DNA from: Labilithrix luteola
Lineage (GTDB): Bacteria; Myxococcota_A; Polyangia; Polyangiales; Polyangiaceae
Assembly: GCF_001263205.1 (NCBI RefSeq)
Contig: NZ_CP012333.1
Coordinates: forward strand, 3,844,001 to 3,908,000
Length of the DNA stretch: 64,000 bases
Reading direction: 5' to 3'
In this document: positions 8,750-17,166 of the stretch, in pieces
How the letters are laid out: each line of letters opens with the position of its first letter
Position numbering within the stretch: position 1 is the stretch's first letter
Notes under the pieces: generated by a model
The model's input: the letters and a program-made list of their open reading frames with translations, nothing else
Database searches by the model: none
Told to the model about the DNA's origin: nothing
Translations under genes and position numbers: made by a program

Positions 8750-9154
8750 ATGCCCGGCGGGGTCGTCTTTCGCGTGGGGGCGGAACTGTGCTTCCTCCCT
8801 GCGCACATCGCGTCGAAGCTCCTGCCCGTGCCGCGCCTGGCCCGCGTGCCGGGAGCGCCGCCGGAGCTGGTCGGCCTGGCCCTCGTGGAAAGCGAGACAA
8901 TCGCGGTGGTCGACGTTCGGCCCCCGCTTTCGATGAGCCGACCAGCCGTTCCGGTGCGGACGAGCGACCTCGGCGCCATGCTGGTTTGCACGTATCTCGG
9001 TGAGCGGGTCGGCCTCGTTGGCATCGAGGTCGTCGCCACCGGCAATTTCGAAGCCGCGCCCGCCGAGGCAGTCGTGTGGCGAGGTGAACAGGCTCATCCC
9101 TTCGATCTGGGGGCGGTCATCACCTCCCTCCGCGAAGGGCGATGGGCCGTGTAG
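8750..9154 (+). CDS. CheW-like coupling protein
   Basis: A small soluble protein of 134 residues starting at the ATG at 8750, two bases after the upstream stop, which implies translational coupling. It reads as a short CheW/SH3-like double beta-barrel: 'VVFRVGAELCFLPAHIASKLLPVPRLARVPGAPPEL' corresponds to the CheW 'F.L....ya.....V.EV....ltrvP..p..v.Gl' pattern and is followed by 'VGLALVESETIAVVDVRP'. CheW proteins link receptors to CheA; its position between the receiver gene and the receptor-like gene supports that role. It is shorter than typical CheW (about 160 residues), and some of the CheA-contact region may be reduced. Family call from pattern and context. Confidence 0.75.
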   Translation: MPGGVVFRVGAELCFLPAHIASKLLPVPRLARVPGAPPELVGLALVESETIAVVDVRPPLSMSRPAVPVRTSDLGAMLVCTYLGERVGLVGIEVVATGNFEAAPAEAVVWRGEQAHPFDLGAVITSLREGRWAV

Positions 9155-9193
9155 GCTTTTGCGAATCGCCGTCGCGCTGTAGCCTTCGACCTC

Positions 9194-9964
9194 GTGGCTC
9201 CTCCGGACAAGTCGCGTCGTCTGTTCCGACTTCTACGTCGCGGTCGCGCGCAGACCTTCGAGCGAAGCGCGGCCGAAGAAGCCGCTTTGTGGGCTGCACA
9301 CCAGCGTGCCGCCACCGCGGTGCGTGACACCGGGGAAGCCGCGCAGCGGATCGCCTCGCACGTCGCCAAGCAACGCGGCACTGTCGATTCGCTCTCGGAT
9401 CGAGCGCGCACCGTGTCTGCGAGAGCGCAGGAGCTCGCGGCAACGTTCTCGCGCATCGTCGATGCGTTCGCGCGGCTCGAGCTCGTGGCGCTGAACGCAG
9501 GCCTCGAGGGCGCACGCCTCGGCGAGGGCCCTGGGCGCGCACTCGGACTCGTGGCGGACGAAGTCCGTGGTCAGGCCACGCGCGGCTCCGAGGCTTCGCG
9601 CGAGCTCGCCACGTCACTCAGCGAGATCGGCAGCGAGCTTGCGCAGGTGAACACGAATCTCGATCGTGCGCGCGAGGCCGCCGCCGAAGTCGGGCAGGAG
9701 GCAGCTCGCGTGAGCGGCGCTTCCGCGGATGCCGAGCGCGCGCTCGAAGAAGTCGGCGAGCGCTTCCGCAAGACCACGGGCAGCGATCCCGAAGCGGCGC
9801 GCGCCATCGCCGAAGCGGGTGAGCATGCCAAGGCGCTCATCTCTTCGCTCACGGGCGTGAGTGGCAAGGTTCCGCCTGCGCTCGTTGCCAACGCCCTCCG
9901 CCCTGCACTCGAGCCGCTCTTGCGGTTGCTCGAGAGCGACGCCTCGAACGACGCGTCGGAGTGA
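9194..9964 (+). CDS. Soluble methyl-accepting chemotaxis protein-like signalling protein
   Basis: A protein of 256 residues with a GTG start at 9194. It is almost entirely helical and has no membrane segment or sensory domain. Residues about 100-130 carry the MCP hairpin tip ('ALNAGLEGARLGEG' and 'ALGLVADEVRGQA'), which in canonical receptors is the CheA/CheW contact site. The flanking Ala/Glu/Arg-rich heptads form the antiparallel coiled coil. The tip deviates from consensus at several positions (Gly for Ala, 'GEGPGRALGL' for 'GEQGRGFAV'). It resembles cytoplasmic receptors such as FrzCD in lacking a transmembrane region but is much shorter. It probably scaffolds the CheA encoded next. No CheR or CheB is nearby. 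Confidence 0.75.
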   Translation: MAPPDKSRRLFRLLRRGRAQTFERSAAEEAALWAAHQRAATAVRDTGEAAQRIASHVAKQRGTVDSLSDRARTVSARAQELAATFSRIVDAFARLELVALNAGLEGARLGEGPGRALGLVADEVRGQATRGSEASRELATSLSEIGSELAQVNTNLDRAREAAAEVGQEAARVSGASADAERALEEVGERFRKTTGSDPEAARAIAEAGEHAKALISSLTGVSGKVPPALVANALRPALEPLLRLLESDASNDASE

Positions 9965-9977
9965 GCGGTTCGCGACG

Positions 9978-12116
9978 ATGTCGACGCGCGATCCCGTTCT
10001 GACCAAGCTCCTCATCGAAGAGCTCGGCCGCCACTTGCGCGAGCTCCGAAGCCAGACGCGGGGCGATTCCAAGGAGTCGACGCTCGAACCCACGCGTCGC
10101 GCCGTCCACGCGCTCAAGGGGTCGGCGGGGCTTGCCGGCGAGCCGGAGCTGGCGAGCGCGATGCAGCGCCTCGAGCGTCGTCTTCGCGATGGTGATCCGA
10201 GCGCCTTCGACGAGGTGATCTCCACCATCACGCAGGCCATCGAGCGGCTCGAGGCAGGCAAGAGCGGGTTCGGTGGCGTGTGGCCGGAGCCTCCGCCGGA
10301 TCTCGCGCCCGGCCCGATCGATCCTCTGGTGCGTGCACAATACATCGCCGAGATCAAAGACCGCCTCGCTCAGATCGACGAGGCGCTAGGGTCCACGAAC
10401 GACGCCGTGTCGGCCGCCACCACCGTCTACCGCCACGTCCACACCATGAAGGGCGCCGCGAGTGCGGTGAGCGACGAGCCGATGGCGTGGTTCTGCCATG
10501 GGCTCGAAGAGCGCATTCGTGGCGGCGGCGCGAGCAGCGAGGCGGCGGTGACGTCGCTCGAGGTCGTGGCGCGCTATCGCGGCGTGCTCGGCGGGCTGCT
10601 CGACGACCCCGACGCTGCGCTCGCCACCCTGCGCGGCGTTCCGATGCGTCCGCGCACCACGCATCGTCCTTCCCAGAGGCCCCAGAGCGCGTGGCCCGAC
10701 GACGAGCATCGCGGGCCCGAGGGCGACGCTACCGTGCGCGTATCGGCACAGGCCGTCGATCACTTGCTCGACCACGTCGGCGGCATCACCGTCGCGCGCG
10801 AGCGCGTGGCTGCGCGCGTGTCGCGCACGTCGGAGCAAGCGCAGGAGCTTCGTCGCGTGCGTGCCGAGCTCGCCGAAGCGCTGCGCCTCATCGGTCCGCC
10901 GAGGCCGTGGGGAGCGCCCGCCGCTGCCCTTCGGCGCATCGACAACGCCGCGCAGATCCTTGCCGAGATGGGCGACGACTTCGAGCTCGCCATCGAGGAG
11001 CTCGAGATTGCCGACCAGGCCCTCAAGGACAACACGGGCTCGGCCAAGAAGCTCCTCTCGGCCATGCGCCAGACGCCCATTCGCGGCATGTTCGCGCGGC
11101 TGTCGGCAGCCGTACTGGCCGAGTCGCGTCGCATGGGGCGCCTGGTGTCGATTCGCACCTCCGGCGCCGACGAGCCGATCGATCGTCGCCTGGCCGAGCA
11201 ACTCGCCGAGCCATGTTTGCAGATTGCACGAAATGCCATCGCCCACGGCATGGAGACGCCCGAAGCCCGCGAGGCGAGGGGGCTGCCTCGCGAGGTCACG
11301 CTCACGTTCGCCGCACGTCGTCAGGCCAATCGCTTGCTCGTGACGATCGGTGACGATGGCGCAGGCGTCGACGTGGCCGCCGTTCGCGCGCGTGCGGTGG
11401 AGGCGGGCGTGGTCACCGAGGTGCTCGCCGAGGCGGCGGACGATCAAACGCTCCTCGAGCTTCTCTTTCTGCCGGGCTTTTCGATGCGCGCGCAGAGCCC
11501 CGACCTGCTCGCGGGCCGTGGCATCGGTCTCGACATCACGCTCGCTGCCGTGCAGAAGCTCGGAGGCACGATTCGCCTCTCCAGCCGTCTCGGCGGAGGC
11601 TTCGAGGCTCGCGTCGACGTTCCCATCGAAACGGGGCTCGCCAGTGTGATCTGGGTTACTGCGGGCGGCATGGAGCACGCGATCCCGGCGCTCTACGCCC
11701 GACGAATCCGTGTCAACGAAGGGCCCGACGCCGAACGCGTTCCGCACCTCGCGGCGTGCCTCGAGCCGGCGAATCTCGAGCGGGCGCCCTACGTCGTGGA
11801 GCTCGACGTCGATCTCGACGCGCGCGATCCCTGGGCCGCTGGCAAGCAGCCGCGCCGTCTCGCGATCGGTGTCGACGAGGTGGGCGTGACCGAAGAGGTG
11901 CTCGTACGCGAGCTGTCGCCGCTCTTGCGCGGTATGGGCCCGTTCGCCGGCGCCATCGTTCGAGGTGACGGATCGCTCCGGCTCGTGCTCGACATCCTCG
12001 CTCTCGCGCCGCGCGCACGTGCCCTCGGCCGCGTCCCGGAAGGCCGCGTCTCCGAACCGCCGTCGCGCCCGCCGCTCTCGCGCCGCTCCCCCGTGCCTCC
12101 GTCGAAACCGAGCTGA
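9978..12116 (+). CDS. cheA: CheA-type hybrid histidine kinase with two HPt domains
   Basis: Kinase of 712 residues, last gene of the operon; the start at 9978 lies 13 bp after the previous stop. Two histidine phosphotransfer domains are visible: His44 in 'AVHALKGSAGLAG' and His155 in 'YRHVHTMKGAASA'. A dimerisation region follows ('VDHLLDHVGGITVARERV', about 256-275). The GHKL ATPase has the N-box 'IARNAIAHGME', the G1 box 'IGDDGAGVD' and the G2 box 'GRGIGLDI'. The C-terminal about 160 residues form a CheW-like regulatory domain ('VIWVTAGGMEHAIPALY'). It has no fused receiver, so phosphate must go to a separate protein; the receiver-DUF4388 protein of the same operon is the obvious partner. 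Works at a receptor array in the cytoplasm. Confidence 0.85.
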   Translation: MSTRDPVLTKLLIEELGRHLRELRSQTRGDSKESTLEPTRRAVHALKGSAGLAGEPELASAMQRLERRLRDGDPSAFDEVISTITQAIERLEAGKSGFGGVWPEPPPDLAPGPIDPLVRAQYIAEIKDRLAQIDEALGSTNDAVSAATTVYRHVHTMKGAASAVSDEPMAWFCHGLEERIRGGGASSEAAVTSLEVVARYRGVLGGLLDDPDAALATLRGVPMRPRTTHRPSQRPQSAWPDDEHRGPEGDATVRVSAQAVDHLLDHVGGITVARERVAARVSRTSEQAQELRRVRAELAEALRLIGPPRPWGAPAAALRRIDNAAQILAEMGDDFELAIEELEIADQALKDNTGSAKKLLSAMRQTPIRGMFARLSAAVLAESRRMGRLVSIRTSGADEPIDRRLAEQLAEPCLQIARNAIAHGMETPEAREARGLPREVTLTFAARRQANRLLVTIGDDGAGVDVAAVRARAVEAGVVTEVLAEAADDQTLLELLFLPGFSMRAQSPDLLAGRGIGLDITLAAVQKLGGTIRLSSRLGGGFEARVDVPIETGLASVIWVTAGGMEHAIPALYARRIRVNEGPDAERVPHLAACLEPANLERAPYVVELDVDLDARDPWAAGKQPRRLAIGVDEVGVTEEVLVRELSPLLRGMGPFAGAIVRGDGSLRLVLDILALAPRARALGRVPEGRVSEPPSRPPLSRRSPVPPSKPS

Positions 12117-12149
12117 GCGCCGGTTCGTGCGGAGAGTGCGCTTGCCGAC

Positions 12150-13607
12150 TCAGCCCTGGTAGCGGACGGCGAGAACGGTCACGTCGTCCTGCGGGGACTG
12201 CGCCCAGGCTTGCACGCTGGAGACGACGCTCTCGATGACGCGCTCGGCCGATTCGGCGGCGCGCTCCTCGATGATCTTGAGCAGCCGGTCCGGACCGAAC
12301 TGCTCACGCTTGGCGTTCATCGCCTCGATCACGCCGTCGGTATAGAGGAAGAGCAGGTCGCCCTTCTCGAGATGCAGCTCCGCCTCTTTCGTGTGAGGAG
12401 CGATGTCGGCGATGCATCCGAGCCACGTACCGAGCGTCGGCACGGTTTCGCAACGCTGCGTCCGTGCGCGCCACACGATCAGATCCTCGTGCGCGCCCGC
12501 ATAGACCACCTTGCCGCCCTGGAAATAGCGGAGGAGCACGAAGGTCACGTGCTCGTCGTTCTTCATGCGCTTGCGTACGTTGTCGAAGAGCACCTTGTTG
12601 AGCGCGCAGAGTGCTTCTTTGGGCTGGGTCTCGGTGCGTGCGCGTGTGATGCCGGCGAGGGCACTCTGGGTCATGAGCGTCACGAGCCCGCTCTTCAGGC
12701 CATGACCGGCCACGTCGCCGACGGCGATCCAGCAGCCGTCGTCCGTCGGCACTACGTCGTAGTAGTCGCCGCCGACGACCTCGGCAGGCTGCATCGTGGC
12801 CGCGATCTGCAGCTCCGGCACGTTCATCTCGCGCGGGAGGATCGAGGTCTGGATTTTCGACGCGATGTGCACTTCGCGCAGGAGACTCTCCTTCTCGCGA
12901 AGCGTGAGCTCGGAGGCGCTGAGGATCTTGCCCACCAGATAGATGCCTGCCGGCACGAGAATCGCCGCCGCCAGAAGCATCGCCAGGAAGAGCAGCTCTT
13001 GCGTCTTGCGGGTCGCGTCGCTCAGCGAGAGTGAGAACTTCGTCGTCAGCGGCGTGAGCTCGGCGTTGATGACCCTGATGCGCTCGAGCAGCGCATCGAT
13101 GACGCGCGGATCGGGATGGCCCGTCGCGATCTCGGCGTGCATCTCGTGGGCAACGTCGACCAGCTGCAGGATGTACGTATCACCCTGCGTCCAGAGCTCG
13201 ACCGGCCTCGTCAGGATGCTCGTCGAACGGAAGCGCCGGTAGATCATGATGATCCCGTCGACGTCTTCGGGGCTGTTCTGCCCTTCGAGAAAGCCGAGTC
13301 GCGCGGTCGCGTAGTCGGGCACCGACTGCTCGAGCGCGAGGCGCGCTTTGCGATCGCCGAGCGGAATGGCAATCGCGGCCTCGAACTTCACGTAGTCGGT
13401 TTCGTCGTGCGTGCGCGCGTACTGCACGACTTGGTAGATGGCGTCTTTCTGACCCTTCGACCACGTGCTCTCGCCCGTGAGGTACGAGTGCGCGCCGTTC
13501 ATGATCTCCACGCTCTGCCAGGCGAGCAGCAGCAGACAGGCAACGGCCCCGAGCAGCGGCCACGCGATGAGCGCGCTCTGTTTGATTTGTTCGAGGCTGC
13601 GGCGCAC
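12150..13607 (-). CDS. Membrane-anchored PP2C/SpoIIE-type serine phosphatase (RsbU-like)
   Basis: A protein of 485 residues with two membrane segments (about 12-31 and 207-230) enclosing a helical extracytoplasmic sensor of about 175 residues. The second segment leads into a short coiled linker and a cytoplasmic SpoIIE/RsbU phosphatase domain. Metal-binding acidic motifs are present: 'VVGGDYYDVV', 'VGDVAGHGLKSGL', 'LYTDGVIEAMN' and 'QDDVTVLAVRY'. Such enzymes dephosphorylate anti-sigma factor antagonists or other Ser/Thr-phosphorylated partners. The sensor resembles four-helix-bundle CHASE3/TarH-like domains. No sigma/anti-sigma partner lies beside it. It is convergent with cheA, 33 bp apart. 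Confidence 0.85.
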   Translation of the reverse strand: MRRSLEQIKQSALIAWPLLGAVACLLLLAWQSVEIMNGAHSYLTGESTWSKGQKDAIYQVVQYARTHDETDYVKFEAAIAIPLGDRKARLALEQSVPDYATARLGFLEGQNSPEDVDGIIMIYRRFRSTSILTRPVELWTQGDTYILQLVDVAHEMHAEIATGHPDPRVIDALLERIRVINAELTPLTTKFSLSLSDATRKTQELLFLAMLLAAAILVPAGIYLVGKILSASELTLREKESLLREVHIASKIQTSILPREMNVPELQIAATMQPAEVVGGDYYDVVPTDDGCWIAVGDVAGHGLKSGLVTLMTQSALAGITRARTETQPKEALCALNKVLFDNVRKRMKNDEHVTFVLLRYFQGGKVVYAGAHEDLIVWRARTQRCETVPTLGTWLGCIADIAPHTKEAELHLEKGDLLFLYTDGVIEAMNAKREQFGPDRLLKIIEERAAESAERVIESVVSSVQAWAQSPQDDVTVLAVRYQG

Positions 13608-13845
13608 GGTCTCAAAGGGTAGAGGCCGCGCTCGCGCACTCCAAGTATTACGGGTCTTGCGTGCGTCGCTCGCGAGCGCTGTGCGCGTCGGGATTGGCAG
13701 GCTGCGTCAGGAATCGCGCCGAAGGCCCGGCTTTCGATGGATGCATCGACGTGGTCGCTGACACGTCGACGGAATCCGCGCACACCGTTTCGGGGAGTGG
13801 CGGATTCCGACGGGGATTGGTGAAGACCACCAGCGAGCCGCGACC

Positions 13846-14385
13846 TCACTGACACGCGCAGAGCGCGCCGAGCTTTCGCGTGATCCCCATCACCGCACTG
13901 CCCGCCGTCAGCGCCGTCGTCGAGCACGGAGCTCCCGCGATCATCCCGCGCTTGCACGCCGTGTACGTCGATGGCCAGTTGACCGCCGTCACCCGGTCGC
14001 TGTCGTAAGCCACGTTCGCGAACGCTGTCGCCGCCGTGAGAGGTTGGAGAACCGATGCGCGGGTGCCCTTGTCGACGCACGCGCAATGACCTGCGTTCTG
14101 GACGATCTCCGACGTGGTGACGTCACCGGTGGCGAGATCGACGGTCGAGCACGGCATGCCGCCACGAACGGCTGTTCCACAAACGGCCTCTTCCTCGCTC
14201 CAACGAACGGCCCCGTTCGGGATCACGAACGCCCGGTAGAACGCGGGAGCCGTGGCGCCGGTGCGCGCATCGAGCGGATCCGCGACGTACACCGCCGGCG
14301 CGCTCTCGTCCGCTTGGGCCAGCGTGGGCGCAACGGCGAAAACGAACATGACCGACGAAACGAGCGCGCGCACCCGAGCAACCAT
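13846..14385 (-). CDS. Secreted cysteine-rich protein of unknown function with an internal duplication
   Basis: A protein of 179 residues beginning with a clear signal peptide (basic n-region, hydrophobic core 'LVSSVMFVFAVAPTLA', probable cleavage after AQA). The mature part holds two similar halves, each with a Cys, then 'G.PCST', then a Cys-x-Cys at the end: 'VCGTAVRGGMPCST...GHCACV' and 'ACKRGMIAGAPCST...ALCACQ'. The even cysteine count suggests disulfides in the periplasm or outside the cell. I do not recognise the family. It stands alone; the 238-bp gap on its downstream side, between it and the phosphatase gene, holds no evident gene. Confidence 0.65.
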   Translation of the reverse strand: MVARVRALVSSVMFVFAVAPTLAQADESAPAVYVADPLDARTGATAPAFYRAFVIPNGAVRWSEEEAVCGTAVRGGMPCSTVDLATGDVTTSEIVQNAGHCACVDKGTRASVLQPLTAATAFANVAYDSDRVTAVNWPSTYTACKRGMIAGAPCSTTALTAGSAVMGITRKLGALCACQ

Positions 14386-14475
14386 TCGATTCTCCTCGGC
14401 TGCTCTGTGGAGAGCGGCCTTCGAATGGGGATGCTCCGGGCCGTCCGAAAGCGATCGCGGGTGCTCGCAAAAAGA

Positions 14476-15159
14476 TCAGGCGAGCAGGAAACTCAGCGCT
14501 TCTCTCACGGTCTCGTGCGGCCGCGCTCCGACGATGTCGCCATGCGCGATGAGGATTCGATCGAAATCCTCTGCGAGCAGCTTCTCGATGCTCTCTTTCG
14601 CCGCGCGCCGGTCGCGATACACGAAGCGCAGTAGGCGATGCCAACCGGGCTTGCCGTAAACGCCACCGAGCTTGAGATAGGCGCGCGTGAGCGCATCGTC
14701 GGCCGTCGCGAAGTTCTCGAGCAAGTCGGCCGAGACGACCGAGCGCGAAGGCCGATGAAGGAGCACCGTCTCCTTCAACATCGAACCGTGGATCGTGTGC
14801 ATGTCGAGCGTGCCGGCCCAGCTCGCAGGCGCCCCTTCGTCGACCACGTGGTCGATGTGGAGATCGGGCCTCTTCTTGCGCAGCGCGCTCGGCGCCACGA
14901 GCTTTGCGGTGGGCCACGCCTCGAGCGCTTCACGCACGAAGAGGTGGTGAAACACGTTGGGCGCCATGACGTAGCGCACGGGGCCGATCGACTCGACGGC
15001 GGTGCGCACCGCGGGTGTCATATGCGCGGGGGAGTGAACGACGACACCGTCGTCGATGCGCAGCACGGTCATGCGCGTTCCGAGCTCGACGAGGCCCATG
15101 AAGCGAAGCGGTGCCTCGAACACCCAAACGCCCTCACCGATCGCGCGTAACGGCGTCAT
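14476..15159 (-). CDS. DUF4336 (metallo-beta-lactamase-fold-like) protein
   Basis: Protein of 227 residues from the ATG at 15159; the longer reading frame would overlap the upstream gene. It resembles DUF4336 proteins, which have a metallo-beta-lactamase-like fold: 'VWVFEAPLRFMGLVELGTRM', 'VVHSPAHM', 'VMAPNVFHHLFV' and 'ILIAHGDIVG'. The canonical HxHxDH motif is replaced by 'APNVFHHLFV', so metal binding is uncertain, although several His and Asp residues remain. Function is unknown for the family. It lies 20 bp downstream of a single-domain response regulator on the same strand and may be co-transcribed with it. Confidence 0.7.
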   Translation of the reverse strand: MTPLRAIGEGVWVFEAPLRFMGLVELGTRMTVLRIDDGVVVHSPAHMTPAVRTAVESIGPVRYVMAPNVFHHLFVREALEAWPTAKLVAPSALRKKRPDLHIDHVVDEGAPASWAGTLDMHTIHGSMLKETVLLHRPSRSVVSADLLENFATADDALTRAYLKLGGVYGKPGWHRLLRFVYRDRRAAKESIEKLLAEDFDRILIAHGDIVGARPHETVREALSFLLA

Positions 15160-15179
15160 CGGTGGGAGTATCGCACGGT

Positions 15180-15554
15180 CTACTCGGAGCGCGTTGCAAA
15201 GCGCCGGACGCACTTCACGAGCTCGTCCACCTCGAAGGGTTTTGCGAGCCACGCGTCGGCGCTGACTTCACGGGCTCGCTGGGCGGCGCTCTCTGCCGCA
15301 GTCACCACGACGATGCGTGGTCTCGGAACACCGGTCGACGCGAGGTTACGAGCGAAGCCCCAGCCGTCCATGACGGGCATGGTCATGTCGAGCAGCACGA
15401 GCGCCGGTCGATGCTCCACGACCGCCTCGAGGGCTTCGGCGCCGTTCGAAGCGTCGACCACATCGAGATCTTCCGTGGCGAGGATCATTCGCATGAGCTC
15501 TCGGAGATCAGCGTCGTCGTCGACGATGAGCACCTTGGGTCGAGCGCCGCTCAT
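15180..15554 (-). CDS. Single-domain response regulator (CheY-like)
   Basis: A stand-alone receiver of 124 residues. The start at 15554 is favoured because AAGGAG lies nine bases upstream; an in-frame ATG at 15596 has no such site. Functional residues are intact: the acidic cluster 'VDDDAD' near 11, Asp56 in 'LVLLDMTMPVMDGW', Thr in 'VVVTAAES', and Lys in 'AWLAKPFE'. There is no output domain, so it acts through protein contact, as CheY or a phosphorelay intermediate does. No cognate kinase is adjacent; the downstream DUF4336 gene is probably in the same transcript. Confidence 0.85.
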   Translation of the reverse strand: MSGARPKVLIVDDDADLRELMRMILATEDLDVVDASNGAEALEAVVEHRPALVLLDMTMPVMDGWGFARNLASTGVPRPRIVVVTAAESAAQRAREVSADAWLAKPFEVDELVKCVRRFATRSE

Positions 15555-15977
15555 GCTGCCAGGCTCCTTGTTACGTTCTTGTTCCCGAATTCGCATTCCC
15601 CCCGAAAGAGTCGACAGCCGAACCGAGAGGATATTCCGGGAGCGGCCGGGCGTGTTGCCGGACCAAGCTCGGCGGTCCTCACGGCGCTCGGATGGAACCT
15701 CTTCGTCCCGGCTTGCCCCGTTTGCCGCGCTTGCCCCGCTCGCGGTTCCGCCATCCCTCCCTTAAACAAAGACCCTCGACCTCCCAACGCAACGGCAGAT
15801 CGCCACGCCATGGATTCACACGCGGCTCATTGACCAGCCCGTCCGGGGAGACGGCTCTAGCAATTTCATGTACTTGCAGGAGTTGACCGATTTTTCGCGG
15901 TCGCTTGTCGATCCAGTCCCTTTCCGTTCGTTGCGTGGACAGAGGCGGACATGGGCCGCCGTCGAAAGGAGATGACG
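15555..15977. other. 423-bp divergent intergenic region
   Basis: No convincing gene is seen. Between about 15710 and 15745 the sequence repeats the 9-mer cttgccccg-like unit three to four times (cttgccccg, tttgccgcg, cttgccccg). The right end holds the ribosome binding site GAAAGGAG for the next gene. Promoters for both flanking genes must lie here but none can be read with confidence. Confidence 0.4.
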
Positions 15978-16412
15978 ATGAAGGTCATGGTGATGGTGAA
16001 GGCGACGAAGGACTCCGAGGCGGGTGTGATGCCGAGCGAGGAGCTCCTTCGTGAGATGGGGCAGTTCAACGAGCAGCTCGTGAAGGCTGGGATCATCCTT
16101 GCCGGTGAGGGCCTTCACCCGAGCGTCAAGGGCAAGCGCGTGAAGTTCAAGGGCAAGACGACGTCTGTCGTCGACGGTCCTTTCACGGAGACGAAAGAGC
16201 TCGTCGCGGGCTTCTGGCTCTGGCAGGTCAAATCGATGGAAGAGGCGGTCGAATGGGCGCGCCGCATGCCGAACCCGATGCCTGCGGAGATCGAATCGGA
16301 GGTCGAGATTCGTCAGGTCTTCTCGCCCGACGACTTCGGGCCTGCCCTGACGCCCGAGCTTCGTGAGCAGGAAGAGCGCCTCCGCGCGGAGTCAGCTGCC
16401 AAGCAGTCCTGA
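15978..16412 (+). CDS. YCII-related (DGPF) domain protein
   Basis: Protein of 144 residues read from the ATG at 15978, which has AAAGGAG six bases upstream; the ATGs at 15951 and 15972 are less well placed. The sequence follows the DGPF/YCII family: 'MKVMVMVKATKDSEAG' first strand, 'LLREMGQFNEQLVKAG', 'LAGEGLHPS', 'VDGPFTETKELVAGFWLWQV' with the DGPF signature, and 'EAVEWARRMP'. These ferredoxin-like dimers are widespread, often sit beside ECF sigma factors, and lack a proven general function. No ECF gene is present here. Confidence 0.85.
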   Translation: MKVMVMVKATKDSEAGVMPSEELLREMGQFNEQLVKAGIILAGEGLHPSVKGKRVKFKGKTTSVVDGPFTETKELVAGFWLWQVKSMEEAVEWARRMPNPMPAEIESEVEIRQVFSPDDFGPALTPELREQEERLRAESAAKQS

Positions 16413-16462
16413 CGTCGGGCGCACGCGCGCTCGTGTCGACGACCGCGTCGATCGGGCAGGGC

Positions 16463-17023
16463 TCACTTCGTCTTCGGGGTGACCCTGCTCGATGCGTCGT
16501 CGTCGGCATCCGACTCGTCCGGGGCAGCCTTGGCTTTCTGCTTCGCGATGGCCGTCACGGCGCGTGATTCGACGATGGCGTTCACCAGCGTTCGCGAGAC
16601 GCGGCTCGGCTCCTTGACCGGTGCGACACCGACGTTGAACTCGAACGCGATGCGATCGATGAGCTTTCCCTGCTTGTCGAAGAGCTTGACCGATGCCTTG
16701 TCGTATTCGGACTCGTCCTCACCGCGCTGGCGCACCGTGCTGCTGAACGACGACGCGAGATCCCAAGGCCCGCTGTCGACGAGCACGTAGCCTGCGCCGC
16801 GCAGGTCGTCGGCCATGGCGCTCTCGAGAGCGACAGTCGCGGGCTCGGCGATGCTGCGCATCGCGCGCTCGTCGAGCTCAGCGGCGCGCAACAACTGCAC
16901 GCGCAGGCCTTCGGAGCGAAACGCGTGTTTGAGCGGCGCGATCGGAGGTGGTGGAGCGGTGCATCCAGCAACCCAGAACGACGAGGCCAAGGCGAGCACG
17001 GCGCCCATCACGAGCCGACGCAT
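16463..17023 (-). CDS. Putative lipoprotein of unknown function
   Basis: A protein of 186 residues with a lipoprotein signal peptide: 'MRRLVMGAVLALASSFWVAGC', with the lipobox Val-Ala-Gly-Cys. The mature part has a short Pro-rich spacer and a compact domain with alternating strands and helices ('VALESAMADDLRGAGYVLVDSG', 'ASVKLFDKQGKLIDRIAFEF'). Its tail is Lys/Asp-rich. It is reminiscent of small outer-membrane lipoproteins with a TolB-N/DUF-like alpha/beta domain, but no family can be named. Confidence 0.7.
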   Translation of the reverse strand: MRRLVMGAVLALASSFWVAGCTAPPPPIAPLKHAFRSEGLRVQLLRAAELDERAMRSIAEPATVALESAMADDLRGAGYVLVDSGPWDLASSFSSTVRQRGEDESEYDKASVKLFDKQGKLIDRIAFEFNVGVAPVKEPSRVSRTLVNAIVESRAVTAIAKQKAKAAPDESDADDDASSRVTPKTK

Positions 17024-17166
17024 GACCCTAGCTGGTTAGCGCGTCCTCGAGGTCGATCAAGGCGATCACGAGCCCCGCTTCGTCCTGATCGCGCGTCGAA
17101 TTTCGCTCGAGCGACACGCGAGCGACGGCACGTCGACTGCTTCGACAGGCGTGTCGGTCGTATTCG

